Part shown: piece by piece, positions 7,080 to 16,262 of the stretch
Layout of the letters: every line of letters begins with the position of its first letter
Position numbering within the stretch: the stretch's first letter is position 1
Source: an uncultured Pelosinus sp.
Lineage (GTDB): Bacteria; Bacillota; Negativicutes; UMGS1260
Assembly: GCA_900550105.1 (NCBI GenBank)
Contig: URQW01000022.1
Location: 1 to 38,825, forward strand
Direction of reading: 5' to 3'
Length of the DNA: 38,825 nucleotides
The notes under the pieces: generated by a model
Databases searched by the model: none
Seen by the model: only the letters and a program-made list of their open reading frames with translations
What the model was told of the DNA's origin: nothing
Translations under genes and position numbers: made by a program

Positions 7080-9455
7080 ATGGAACGTAAACAGGTAACG
7101 ATTGCTCTTGCTGGTAATCCGAATTCAGGCAAGACTACTTTATTTAATCAAATTACTGGCGCCAGACAGCATGTGGGGAATTACTCGGGAGTTACTGTCG
7201 AAAAAAAAGAAGGCTACCGCAATTTTGGCGGCTGTGAGCTGTCAATTATTGATTTACCAGGAACCTACAGTTTGACAACGTATTCGCCAGAAGAATTAGT
7301 TGCACGCAATTTTGTTGTACAGGAAAAACCTGATTTAGTAGTCAATGTACTTGACGCTTCAAACTTAGAAAGAAATTTATATTTGGCGCTGCAACTGCTG
7401 GAATTAGGACGTCCTATGATATTTGCGTTGAATATGATGGATGTAGCGAAGTCACGCGGTATTACGATTGATGCGGCCGCCTTAGCCGAGAAGTTCGGTA
7501 ATATTCCTGTTGTAGCTACCGTGGGCAGCCATGGCAAGGGTGTGGAAGAACTTTTACAAGCTATGGTTACGCCGCAACAGGCGCTTGCTTTTTCTATTTC
7601 TTATGGTGAAGGAATCGAAGCGGCGCTGTCAAAGTTGCAGTCGCAAACCGCGGCTTATGAGACAGAACTTAAATTTCCCGCACGCTGGCTGGCGTTAAAA
7701 CTCTTAGAAAATGACAAGGATATACAAGCAAAGATTACTACACTCGCTGGCGGCAAAGAACTTGTAGCGCAAAGTCAACAATTGCGGCAGGAGCTTATCG
7801 CTGAATTGGGTGAAGATCCGGAAATGGCCATTGCTGCGAAACGCTATGAATTTATTTCACAAGTTTATGGCGCAGTGACTACGGTCAATAATCCTCATCA
7901 GGAAACGACATCTGATAAAATTGATAAGATTCTTACGAATCGACTCTTTGGGATTCCCATTTTTCTCGGTCTTATGTGGGTTGTTTTTAATCTTGTGTTT
8001 ACGCTTGGCGCAATTCCGCAAGATGCTTTGACAGACGCAATCGGTAATTTTGGTAAATTTGTTGGCCAGTCTTTGCCTGATGGTAATTTAAAATCTTTAT
8101 TAGTTGATGGGATTATTGGCGGCGTTGGTGCAGTAATTTCGTTTATTCCGCTGATCCTTATTTTGTTTTTTGCGATCTCCTTACTAGAAGATACGGGCTA
8201 TATGGCGCGGGCTGCTTTTGTTATGGATAAGATTATGAATTTAGTAGGGCTCCATGGCAAATCCTTTATTCCGCTGCTGCTTGGTTTTGGCTGTGCAGTG
8301 CCGGCGATTATGGGGACCAGAACTTTGGAAAATCCTCGCGATCGTCTTGTGACAATTCTCGTCACACCGCTCATGAGTTGCAGTGCTCGTTTGCCGATTT
8401 ATAGTGTTTTAATTGCTGCTTTCTTTTCTAATGAGGTAGCTGGAAACGTACTTTTCTCAATTTACTTACTTGGTATTGTCTTGGCATTGATCATGGCGAG
8501 AATTTTTCGTTCCGTTTTATTTCAAGGCGCCACAGAACCCTTTATCATGGAATTACCGCCTTATCACATGCCCACCTTCAAAGGTGTTTTGATCCATATG
8601 TGGGAGCGTAGCGTCCTTTATTTGAAGAAAGCCGGTACGATTATTTTAGCAGCATCTATTTTGATGTGGTTTTTAACGAATTTCCCTGATGATGTAACTT
8701 ACTCTAAAGACTATGAAGCCCTGTCTGTTCAGGCCGAAGCGGCGTTTACGCAGCAGGTGGAAGAAGAAATTCAGCAGCCTCTGGCTATTGCTAATTTGGA
8801 AGAGAATGAAGCTCTTAACGAACTTATTGAAAAAATTACGGCGATTCATGATGATTTTGATGAGAAAACAGCCGATTTAGACGAAGATTCTGCTGAGTAT
8901 GCGGCAGTTGCGACTGAGCGAGATGCGCAGCTTGCTGAATTAGAAACGGCGAATCCAGACTTGTTTACTTATGCTTCTCACTATGTAGAACTGAAAGATG
9001 ATCTCAAAGAAGAGCAAGACAAGCTAGAAGAAGAAAAGGCTTCGGAAAAAATCAGTCAAAGTTATGCTGGTATGATCGGTCATTTCTTAGAACCGATTAC
9101 AGCGCCTATCGGTTTTGACTGGAAGATTAATATTGCCCTTGTATCCGGGTTTTCGGCGAAAGAGGTTGTTGTAAGTACGCTAGGGACAATTTATAGCGTT
9201 GGCGGCGATGCTGAAAAGACCGTACCGCTACAGGAAGCTCTTAGCAAAGATCCGGCCTTTAATCCGCTTGTGGCTTACACTCTTATGGTATTTTGCCTTG
9301 TATATTCGCCTTGTCTGGCAGCCATTGCTACAATTAAACGGGAAACGAACTCGTGGAAGTGGGCGATTTTCGGCTCCGCTTACTCTACAGCCTTAGCTTG
9401 GTTTGTAGCCTTTATCGTCTATCAGACGGGCCTGTTTTTTGGCATCGGTTTATAA
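7080..9455 (+). CDS. feoB: ferrous iron transport protein B with a long coiled-coil insert
   Basis: FeoB, 791 residues. The N-terminal G domain shows GNPNSGKT (12-19), the switch region with TVEKKEG, DLPG, and NMMD for guanine recognition, followed by the helical regulatory domain. The membrane part has the two Gate-type stretches with GFGCAVPAIMGTRTLENPRDR and the later VVSTLGTIY. It imports Fe2+ across the cytoplasmic membrane. An unusual feature is an acidic, glutamate-rich segment of roughly 120 residues (about 535-655) in the loop before SYAGMIGHFLEPI, with heptad-like leucines suggesting a coiled coil. AAAAGGAGAG precedes the ATG. It is the last gene of the Fur-controlled operon. Confidence 0.95.
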   Translation: MERKQVTIALAGNPNSGKTTLFNQITGARQHVGNYSGVTVEKKEGYRNFGGCELSIIDLPGTYSLTTYSPEELVARNFVVQEKPDLVVNVLDASNLERNLYLALQLLELGRPMIFALNMMDVAKSRGITIDAAALAEKFGNIPVVATVGSHGKGVEELLQAMVTPQQALAFSISYGEGIEAALSKLQSQTAAYETELKFPARWLALKLLENDKDIQAKITTLAGGKELVAQSQQLRQELIAELGEDPEMAIAAKRYEFISQVYGAVTTVNNPHQETTSDKIDKILTNRLFGIPIFLGLMWVVFNLVFTLGAIPQDALTDAIGNFGKFVGQSLPDGNLKSLLVDGIIGGVGAVISFIPLILILFFAISLLEDTGYMARAAFVMDKIMNLVGLHGKSFIPLLLGFGCAVPAIMGTRTLENPRDRLVTILVTPLMSCSARLPIYSVLIAAFFSNEVAGNVLFSIYLLGIVLALIMARIFRSVLFQGATEPFIMELPPYHMPTFKGVLIHMWERSVLYLKKAGTIILAASILMWFLTNFPDDVTYSKDYEALSVQAEAAFTQQVEEEIQQPLAIANLEENEALNELIEKITAIHDDFDEKTADLDEDSAEYAAVATERDAQLAELETANPDLFTYASHYVELKDDLKEEQDKLEEEKASEKISQSYAGMIGHFLEPITAPIGFDWKINIALVSGFSAKEVVVSTLGTIYSVGGDAEKTVPLQEALSKDPAFNPLVAYTLMVFCLVYSPCLAAIATIKRETNSWKWAIFGSAYSTALAWFVAFIVYQTGLFFGIGL

Positions 9456-9499
9456 TAGTTCAGTGAATAATTAGTCGAATAGTTGCGCAAAGGAAAGTG

Positions 9500-9527
9500 C
9501 CGCCAGATGAGAATCTGGCGGTTTTTT
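9500..9527 (+). terminator. intrinsic terminator of the feo operon
   Basis: A perfect 9-bp stem CCGCCAGAT/ATCTGGCGG with a GAGA loop and six T follows, 45 nt after the feoB stop. Confidence 0.95.
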
Positions 9528-9536
9528 CTTTGCTTA

Positions 9537-9591
9537 TTGACAGCAAGTGATGTAATGCCATATGATATACATATGAACATATATTCATATG
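9537..9591 (+). promoter_or_regulatory. promoter and CadC/SmtB-type operator of the cad operon
   Basis: TTGACA (9537-9542), an 18-nt spacer and TATGAT (9561-9566). A perfect inverted repeat CATATGAA-N6-TTCATATG spans 9570-9591 over the predicted transcription start. Its core TGAACA-N2-TATTCA is the operator pattern of ArsR/SmtB zinc and cadmium repressors. The next gene encodes such a repressor, so autoregulation is the natural reading. Confidence 0.85.
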
Positions 9592-9606
9592 TTGGAGGAT
9601 GAAACA

Positions 9607-10032
9607 ATGACAAGTATATTAGAAGATCATAGTATCGAACAAGAGTCGTTAGAAGCAACTCCCGTCTCGCAAAATAGTAGCAGTGGTGACTTATGTGAAA
9701 CGCTGTGCTTTCATCCCGAAACAATTTGCTTGGCTAGAGCGGAATTGTTAGCTGAGGGCAAAGTGCAACAGCTTGCTGAAATCTTTAAGATTCTTGGCGA
9801 TCCGACGCGGATTCGGATTGTCCATCTCTTATCAAAGCAGGAACTCTGTGTGTGTGATATTGCAGCAACGCTGCAACTAGGACAGTCAACTGTATCGCAT
9901 CAACTGCGTATCCTGCGAGGCGCTCGCGTCGTAAAATATCGTAAGGCTGGTAAAGAGGCTTGGTACAGCCTCGATGATGGTCATGTTATGGCGCTCTTAT
10001 GTCAGGGGCTCGATCATATCAACCATTTGTGA
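9607..10032 (+). CDS. cadC: ArsR/SmtB-family metal repressor, CadC type
   Basis: The frame is open from an ATG at 9589 that lies inside the operator; the ATG at 9607, with GGAGG in front, is the better start (141 residues). The winged-helix domain runs from about residue 50, with recognition helix QSTVSHQLRILR. The CadC thiolate site is present: N-terminal CETLC (cysteines 30 and 34) and ELCVCD (cysteines 81 and 83), the four-cysteine pattern used for Cd/Pb/Zn sensing. On metal binding it would leave the operator and release the downstream P-type ATPase gene, which starts 14 nt after its stop. Confidence 0.9.
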   Translation: MTSILEDHSIEQESLEATPVSQNSSSGDLCETLCFHPETICLARAELLAEGKVQQLAEIFKILGDPTRIRIVHLLSKQELCVCDIAATLQLGQSTVSHQLRILRGARVVKYRKAGKEAWYSLDDGHVMALLCQGLDHINHL

Positions 10033-10046
10033 TAAGGGGGAAGGTT

Positions 10047-12176
10047 ATGGAAAAGGCATTTGTAATTGAAGGCCTTGATTGTGCGGATTGCGCGGCCCAT
10101 CTTGGCGAGTTAGTTGGAAAAATACCTGGTGTCGCTTTAGCAAAAGTGAATTTTACGGCAAGTAAGCTGCAAGTGATTTATGATGAAAATAGAGTCACTG
10201 TGGCGGCGATTGATAAAGTGGTTCGTACGATGGGCTATCAAATGATTGATAGCCAGACCGTGAGGCCCAACGAAAAAGCTACAACAAGCTGGTTTAAAAA
10301 TCGTAAATTTTTTATCGTTGCTGCTTCTGGCATAGCCCTTTTGCTGGCAAATCTTTTAGAAGGGCTAGGACAGATTTCTTTGGCTGAGGCCTTTTATCTT
10401 GGGACTATGGTAATTGGCGGCTATCCTGTGGCGAAAAGCGGTCTTTATAGTCTAAGGCAGCGGAGTCTTGATACGAATTTTCTTATGCTTCTGGCAGCGA
10501 TTGGCGCGGTAGCGATTGGTCAGTGGAGTGAAGGCGCTACGGTGGTCTTTTTATTCTCGCTAGGGAATTTACTGCAAGCCTATACGTTGTATAAGACCCG
10601 TTCTTCTGTGAACGCGCTTTTAGATTTAACGCCGGCGGAAGCGCTGGTACAGCGCGATGGTCAGGAAATTCGTCTTCCCGTCGAAGTGATTGAGATTGGT
10701 GATCGTGTGCTAGTCAAACCGGGGGAACGAATTGCTTTAGATGGACATATTTTAAGCGGCGCCACGTCGGTGAATCAAGCGCCAATTACTGGCGAGTCTT
10801 TGCCTGTCGATAAAACCATTGGTGATACTGTATATGCTGGTACGATCAATGGCGAGGGCGCTTTTGCCATGACAGTGACCCAGTTGGCTTCCGAGTCGAC
10901 GGTAGCTAAGATTCAGCAACGCGTTGAAGCGGCTCAGGCGCAAAAAGCGCCGATTCAGCAAATTGTGGATCGTTTTGCCGCTTACTATACGCCAGTTGTT
11001 ATAGCTGGGGCTGGCCTGATGATGACAGTGCCGCCGCTCGTGTTTAGCGAGCCGTTTCAACCCTGGTTTTATCGGGCGTTGGTGCTGCTCGTCATTTCCT
11101 GTCCCTGCGCTCTCGTAATTTCTACGCCTGTGTCGATCGTCGCTGCTTTAGGAAATGCCTCGCGGCATGGTATTTTAGTGAAAGGCGGGAATTATTTAGA
11201 GGCCGCTGGCATGGTGAAATCGATTGCTTTTGATAAAACGGGCACACTTACAACTGGAAAACTTACGGTTACTGATGTACTTCCCATTGATAATACGAAA
11301 ACAGCCGAATTATTACAGGTTGCTGCCGCTTTAGAGCGGTGGTCAGAGCACCCCATCGCGAAGGCGATTATGGTAGAAGCCAAGCGCCTCAATACTTTAG
11401 AAACGGCACTAGAAGCGAAGGATTTTCAAGCTTTGCCTGGGCGAGGGGCTAGGGCCGAACTGGCTGATGGTACCCTTTTATACGGTGGCAATCGTCGTCT
11501 TTTTATGGAACGGAACTTGCCGCTGACCATCGCAAGCGAGGCGGCTACCGCCTTAGAAGAAATGGGGAAAACAGTTGTTTATTTTGGCTCAGACAAAGAG
11601 TTCTATGGCGTAATTGCTTTAGCAGATCAAGTGCGAGAGCAAAGCAAAGCCACCGTTGCTTCGCTGCAGTCGTTAGGGATTGATTCCATCACGATGCTTA
11701 CAGGCGATAATAGGTTAGTCGCAAAAACAGTAGCTGATTCACTAGGACTTCAGCAGTATTATAGTGAGTTACTACCCGAAGATAAAGTTACGGCGTTAAA
11801 TAGTATTATCGCGCAGCAAGGGCAAACTCTGATGGTCGGCGATGGGATCAATGATGCGCCTGCTTTAGCCACGGCGCAAATCGGCGTAGCTATGGGCGCT
11901 GCTGGATCTGATGCTGCGATCGAAGTCGCTGATATTGCCTTACTCTCTGATGATCTTAGTAAACTTCCTTATTTAATCAGACTCAGCCGCCAGACTATGG
12001 CGATTATTAAACAAAACATTGTCTTTTCGATTGGCCTTAAAGGACTATTCGTAGTGGGAACTTTTTTCGGCATCGTCAATTTGTGGTTGGCTATTTTTGC
12101 TGATATGGGCGCTTCGCTCTTAGTTACACTGAATGGGATGCGACTTTTGCGAGAGCAAAAATCAAGACTTTCTTAA
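10047..12176 (+). CDS. cadA: Zn/Cd/Pb-exporting P1B-type ATPase
   Basis: The start is set at the ATG at 10047 behind AAGGGGGAAGG; 709 residues. One N-terminal heavy-metal-associated domain carries GLDCADC (cysteines 12 and 15). The ATPase core shows TGES, the intramembrane CPC (352-354), the phosphorylated aspartate in DKTGTLT (396), the SEHP locus and GDGINDAPA. The last membrane region contains DMGASLLVTLNGMRLL, the aspartate-containing signature of Zn/Cd/Pb pumps rather than copper pumps. It exports divalent metal from the cytosol. The partner gene cadC precedes it. Confidence 0.93.
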   Translation: MEKAFVIEGLDCADCAAHLGELVGKIPGVALAKVNFTASKLQVIYDENRVTVAAIDKVVRTMGYQMIDSQTVRPNEKATTSWFKNRKFFIVAASGIALLLANLLEGLGQISLAEAFYLGTMVIGGYPVAKSGLYSLRQRSLDTNFLMLLAAIGAVAIGQWSEGATVVFLFSLGNLLQAYTLYKTRSSVNALLDLTPAEALVQRDGQEIRLPVEVIEIGDRVLVKPGERIALDGHILSGATSVNQAPITGESLPVDKTIGDTVYAGTINGEGAFAMTVTQLASESTVAKIQQRVEAAQAQKAPIQQIVDRFAAYYTPVVIAGAGLMMTVPPLVFSEPFQPWFYRALVLLVISCPCALVISTPVSIVAALGNASRHGILVKGGNYLEAAGMVKSIAFDKTGTLTTGKLTVTDVLPIDNTKTAELLQVAAALERWSEHPIAKAIMVEAKRLNTLETALEAKDFQALPGRGARAELADGTLLYGGNRRLFMERNLPLTIASEAATALEEMGKTVVYFGSDKEFYGVIALADQVREQSKATVASLQSLGIDSITMLTGDNRLVAKTVADSLGLQQYYSELLPEDKVTALNSIIAQQGQTLMVGDGINDAPALATAQIGVAMGAAGSDAAIEVADIALLSDDLSKLPYLIRLSRQTMAIIKQNIVFSIGLKGLFVVGTFFGIVNLWLAIFADMGASLLVTLNGMRLLREQKSRLS

Positions 12177-12195
12177 ATATAAATATAAAAAATAT

Positions 12196-12241
12196 AAAGA
12201 GCATTTACGCTTGGCCTGAGGCTTAGTCGTAAATGCTCTTT
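12196..12241. terminator. bidirectional terminator between cadA and the H-NOX receptor gene
   Basis: A perfect 14-bp stem AAAGAGCATTTACG/CGTAAATGCTCTTT with an 18-nt loop lies between two convergent genes. T-rich sequence follows on the plus strand, and the A-rich upstream flank gives a T-run on the minus strand. Confidence 0.8.
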
Positions 12242-12278
12242 GTTTTCATAACAATGCGTTAATTGGGGACTCTTACTA

Positions 12279-14075
12279 TCAGGTCCGATAATGTTTCATA
12301 TCGGCACTAAAGTTGCGAATGACTGCTTTAAACTCAGTGATCTTTTCAAGCATGTCGCGTAGCTTTTCATCGTAGATATGCACAGCAGAACTCATTTCCT
12401 GACTGGCTGCCGAGTTTTCTTCGGAAATCGCGGCGAGCGATTCGATTTTATCAGATACACGGTTCAGGCCTTCCATTTCTGCTTCCAGTTTATCAATCAT
12501 ATCGACAATGTTGTTAGCAACTAAATGAATATTTTCCACATGGCTGTTGTTGACATTCACGACATTGCCAAGCTGTTTGCTTTCTGTGTCGAGAATATCG
12601 AATTCTTTTTCGATGGATAGAACGACTTCGCCAATCGTGCCTGTTAATATTTTTAGATCGCTAGAGATTTGTTCCGAGTGTTCGTGGGATTGCTCAGCCA
12701 GTTTTCGCACTTCTTCGGCGACGACAGCAAAGCCGCGGCCTTGTTCACCAGCCCGGGCTGCTTCAATGGCGGCATTGAGAGCCAAGAGATTCGTTTGTCC
12801 GGCAATTGCCGCAACCATATTCGTGATTGCCGAGATATTGGTAGCCTGAGACTGGAGGTCTTCGGCGGCATTTTTTACTTTGGCAAAATGAACTAAGCTT
12901 GCGCCGATTTTCTCGCTGGAAGCTTGCACATCAGTGAACCCTTTATTGATTTCGGCAACGGCTGTTTCTAAACGTTGTTTATTCAAGGTTTGTTGGGTCA
13001 TGACATCTTTCAGCGTATCAAGATTGCCTGTCAAGATTTCTACAGCGCTTTCTGTTTCTTGGGCTTGGCTGGAAGCCGCAGCAGCTACATCTTGCACTAC
13101 ATTCGTAATGCCTTGGGAGGTATCGCTCATCCGATCGGCAAGACCGTTAAAATCATCGGCAAATTTACCCATTTCGTCAGTAATGCCTTTAAAGCCTACA
13201 AAGTCGCCTTTTAAAAGCTGCTTGTAACGACGAATCATGGCAAAAATAGTTTCCAATTCATCAGAGGACTTGATTTTTTCTTCGGGAATATAGTTGTGTT
13301 CCTGCAAGTTTTGCAAGTCTTGTTTTATGGCCGATAATGGCGCCAGCAGTAACTGGGAAGCGCCGAAGGCGGAAAAGCCGCTGACGAGAGCAAGCCATAG
13401 CGGAGCGTTTAGACCAGCCAGTGATAAAAGCCCGCAAAGAACGAGAGTTACAAAACCTGTAGCAAGACCAGCTTTGGCCGCAAGCGATTTGAAGATACCA
13501 AAGGCGAGAAGCTGGTTAAAGAAATAGCTTTTAGTATAGGAAATCGGCTTATCGAAAGTCAGTTTCAGCTTTAAAGAATCACTGGTCTGTTCCACTTTTT
13601 CAATTTGAATTTTTTCTTTAAAATGCTCGGCTGATCCGGCTAACAGGCCGCGGAAATAACCGAACATAGCTCGCTTCGAACGATAGCTAATAATGGCTTC
13701 ACGCTCTGAGATAGGATTAATTAATAGTTCCGGTGGATGGGCGCCGGCAATCCGTTTTACAATGACGACATGAATGTCGTAAATAGAACGAAGGAAAGAG
13801 TATAGATTTTCTTTTTGGAAGAAGGCGGGGTAGAAGCGAAAGAAAGTCTTAATATTATCTTTGCCAATTTCAAGCCAAATATCATCAGCACTTTTTCCCG
13901 CATGCTGTGCAATAAAATTTACGAATTTTCCCGGTTTATCATCAGGAATATCTTCAGTCATGAGAAAAATTTTATCGCGCGGCCAGCCGACGGATTCCAT
14001 GGCTTGACCCGTCAGATCGTTGCCCCATAGTTTCTTTGCTGTATCCATCCAAGTACTTACTACTGTCGCTTTCAT
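12279..14075 (-). CDS. H-NOX heme sensor fused to a methyl-accepting chemotaxis domain
   Basis: The 598-residue protein has an N-terminal H-NOX (HNOB) domain (1-180), a membrane hairpin (about 203-222 and 225-245) and a C-terminal chemoreceptor signalling domain with the conserved AGQTNLLALNAAIEAARAGEQG tip segment. Heme residues of the family are all present: proximal H102, Y131-x-S133-x-R135, and P115. The distal-pocket triad W9, N74 and Y140, which in Thermoanaerobacter H-NOX stabilises bound oxygen, is also present at identical residue numbers. The very short loop of the hairpin places both the heme and the signalling domain in the cytosol. It should couple a diatomic gas to CheA. It stands alone on the minus strand, convergent with cadA. 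Confidence 0.92.
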   Translation of the reverse strand: MKATVVSTWMDTAKKLWGNDLTGQAMESVGWPRDKIFLMTEDIPDDKPGKFVNFIAQHAGKSADDIWLEIGKDNIKTFFRFYPAFFQKENLYSFLRSIYDIHVVIVKRIAGAHPPELLINPISEREAIISYRSKRAMFGYFRGLLAGSAEHFKEKIQIEKVEQTSDSLKLKLTFDKPISYTKSYFFNQLLAFGIFKSLAAKAGLATGFVTLVLCGLLSLAGLNAPLWLALVSGFSAFGASQLLLAPLSAIKQDLQNLQEHNYIPEEKIKSSDELETIFAMIRRYKQLLKGDFVGFKGITDEMGKFADDFNGLADRMSDTSQGITNVVQDVAAAASSQAQETESAVEILTGNLDTLKDVMTQQTLNKQRLETAVAEINKGFTDVQASSEKIGASLVHFAKVKNAAEDLQSQATNISAITNMVAAIAGQTNLLALNAAIEAARAGEQGRGFAVVAEEVRKLAEQSHEHSEQISSDLKILTGTIGEVVLSIEKEFDILDTESKQLGNVVNVNNSHVENIHLVANNIVDMIDKLEAEMEGLNRVSDKIESLAAISEENSAASQEMSSAVHIYDEKLRDMLEKITEFKAVIRNFSADMKHYRT

Positions 14076-14256
14076 GTATATTGCTCACTCCGATCTGCAT
14101 TGAAAAGATTTCTCTTTGGCATACTATTCGCCGGAAGCTTTTGTTTTCCTGTTAAATTTCGCCTTTTTTCGCCGGAAAGATACCAAAAGACTAAAAAGTA
14201 TCGTAAAATAGAAGTCTGAAGTTTTCAGAGGATAATTTTTAGACGAGGTGAATAAT

Positions 14257-14898
14257 TTGCGCCTGAGAAAGCAAGCTTGGATTGTCGAAGCAATTCAGGA
14301 ATATAGTGACTTAATTGTAAATTTGAATGAATCTGTGAGTGCCGACAATTGGAATCAGATTTTCGGCAAATCTGGTGAGATCTATGTGGAAGTGGGTACA
14401 GGGAAAGGCCGCTTTATTACGGAAATGGCGGCGCTTCATCCTGATAAGCTCTATGTGGGCGTCGAAGCTCAGCATGATATTATTTATTTTGCTGCTCGCA
14501 AAGCGAGAGAAAAAGGGTTAAAAAATGTGCGGTTTTTATTAATGGATGGAAAATTACTTACAGAACTCTTTGCACCGGGATCCATAGCCGGACTTTTTAT
14601 TAATTTTTGCGATCCCTGGCCGAAAAAACGCCATAGCAAACGACGGTTGACTCATCGCAGTTTTTTTCCTGTTTACAGCGGCCTGTTGCAAATGGGCGCG
14701 CCGCTCTGTTTTAAGACCGACAACCGCGATCTCTTTGCTTTTTCTTTAAATGAGTTTGCCGACTGCAATTTAAAATTAAAGCATATTTCTCTCGATCTCC
14801 ATAAGGAAGAATGGGATGAAAATGTAGAAACAGAGTATGAAGCAAAATTTAGTGCCTTGGGACAGCCAATTTATCGCTGTGAGGTCTATTTTTCCTGA
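14257..14898 (+). CDS. trmB: tRNA (guanine-N7-)-methyltransferase
   Basis: A TTG start at 14257 has GAGGTG 6 nt upstream and yields MRLRKQAW, matching the usual N-terminus of the family; the GTG at 14248 is part of that ribosome site. The protein has 213 residues. It shows the SAM-binding EVGTGKGRFITEMA, GVEAQHD, and the family signature INFCDPWPKKRHSKRRL, plus FKTDN. TrmB methylates G46 in the variable loop of tRNAs. It has no obvious operon partner. Confidence 0.93.
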   Translation: MRLRKQAWIVEAIQEYSDLIVNLNESVSADNWNQIFGKSGEIYVEVGTGKGRFITEMAALHPDKLYVGVEAQHDIIYFAARKAREKGLKNVRFLLMDGKLLTELFAPGSIAGLFINFCDPWPKKRHSKRRLTHRSFFPVYSGLLQMGAPLCFKTDNRDLFAFSLNEFADCNLKLKHISLDLHKEEWDENVETEYEAKFSALGQPIYRCEVYFS

Positions 14899-14963
14899 AC
14901 ATTCTGTGCTATTTTTGCATAAACCTATAGTAGTTGAAAGTACTGCAATAGGGGAGTGTTAGT

Positions 14964-16190
14964 ATGCCGCGTCCGCCTTTTGCCAAAACGGCAGTGCCGC
15001 TGTCGCCGCCTACAGGCGATCAGGTACGGTTTTGGCTGCACATTTTAGAAGAACATGCTTTGTTTATTCGTGCCGGTCTGGCGGGAGTGCAGTCCGCCTT
15101 GGCTGAAAAAGCGCAGGCTTTTTATCAGGAACTTCGCGCTCTGCGCCGTCGTGCTGATGAATTGCGGCGTCCGGTTGAAGTGGTCGATCAGGCATTACCT
15201 GTAATGATGAATTTTTATCAGTTTCAGCGGCAGCTTCTCAACCGGATGATTACCTGCGAGCTCTTAAGCCATTTGTATCCCTTGCAAATCGATCACTTGC
15301 TGCGGGAAAATGCTTATGCTGTAGGTCTATTTGAAAAGATCAGAGACAATCGTCCGCTCCTACAGGCGACAAAAGCGCAAGAAAATCTTTTCTGGGTTCG
15401 CATTATGGAGGATCATACGCAGTTTATGGGAGCTTTGGTGGATCCGTCAGAGCGCAATGTGATTGATACGGCGCGAAGTTTTACGAAGGAGTTTGATGAA
15501 ATTTATTTGCAGGGCCGCGATTTTGTGTCCATGCTAGATCGGCGGCACCAAGATATTCCGGCTTTTTTGCGTTATCTAGCTGATACGCGACGGGCGACGC
15601 TGCGACTCAGGGACTTTAAAAAATTGGCAGAAGAACTTATTGCGCAGTGTCGACTACTGGGAATTTTGCCACGAGAATTGGCGGATCATTTGCGACGAGA
15701 AGCGGAGCATTATTTGAGTGTTCTGGCCATGTTAGAGAAAGCCTGTTTGTCTTCACAGCAAATGGTTGAGCCGGAGCTTTATCCGTTTACGCCTGAAATG
15801 ACTTTGTCGCCAGAGCTGCTTGGATTGCAGGCGGAAAGCGATGCAGAAGCTGTTGCTGAGAATGAGGAGCCTATGCCCTGTTATAGCGGACTTGATACAG
15901 CGAATCGACCGAAATGGGCTCATCAGTACCAACAAAATAGCGGTGAATGGGAAGAAGTTGTGCCGCGAGAAGAACCAGAGCCAGCGGCAAGTGAACGGGA
16001 GGAAGCGACAGAAGCAGCTCCCGTGCTTATCACAGAACTGTCGCAAGAGTTACACAAAGAATTAGCGGAAGATACGATTGAACCCTTAGGGGAAGACCTT
16101 GCAGAAGACCTGAAGAAAAATGAAGCAAAGCCAAAGATGAAATGGTCACATCAATGGCCGCGCCCCTTAGTGAAGAAAATAAAACAGTAA
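14964..16190 (+). CDS. DUF2935 protein (two hemerythrin-like helical repeats) with an acidic tail
   Basis: A 408-residue soluble protein. Two helical DUF2935 units are visible, at about residues 20-145 (FWLHILEEHALFIRAGL) and 145-275 (FWVRIMEDHTQFMGALV), each opening with a W/VxxxxEEH/EDH pattern that could bind metal. A tail of about 130 residues is rich in glutamate and alanine and contains two short similar motifs, KWAHQ (317-321) and KWSHQ (393-397), the second in a basic C-terminus. The biochemical role of DUF2935 is not established; the family is common in spore-forming Firmicutes. GGGGAG precedes the ATG. Confidence 0.75.
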   Translation: MPRPPFAKTAVPLSPPTGDQVRFWLHILEEHALFIRAGLAGVQSALAEKAQAFYQELRALRRRADELRRPVEVVDQALPVMMNFYQFQRQLLNRMITCELLSHLYPLQIDHLLRENAYAVGLFEKIRDNRPLLQATKAQENLFWVRIMEDHTQFMGALVDPSERNVIDTARSFTKEFDEIYLQGRDFVSMLDRRHQDIPAFLRYLADTRRATLRLRDFKKLAEELIAQCRLLGILPRELADHLRREAEHYLSVLAMLEKACLSSQQMVEPELYPFTPEMTLSPELLGLQAESDAEAVAENEEPMPCYSGLDTANRPKWAHQYQQNSGEWEEVVPREEPEPAASEREEATEAAPVLITELSQELHKELAEDTIEPLGEDLAEDLKKNEAKPKMKWSHQWPRPLVKKIKQ

Positions 16191-16225
16191 AAAAGTCCTG
16201 GGCTAAAAGCAGCTCAGGACTTTTT
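16190..16225 (+). terminator. terminator after the DUF2935 gene
   Basis: A 10-bp stem GTCCTGGGCT/AGCTCAGGAC (one G-U pair), extended by A/T pairs, with a run of five T begins at the stop codon. Confidence 0.85.
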
Positions 16226-16262
16226 CCTCTAGCGGTTTAGAGCAGGAAGATTTTCTGAAGAA

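Noticed and set aside
14116..14132. TTGGCATACTATTCGCC upstream of trmB resembles a sigma-54 promoter (GG-N10-GC).
   Set aside because: The -12 side reads TTCGC rather than TTGC, trmB is a housekeeping gene, and no palindromic activator sites lie upstream.
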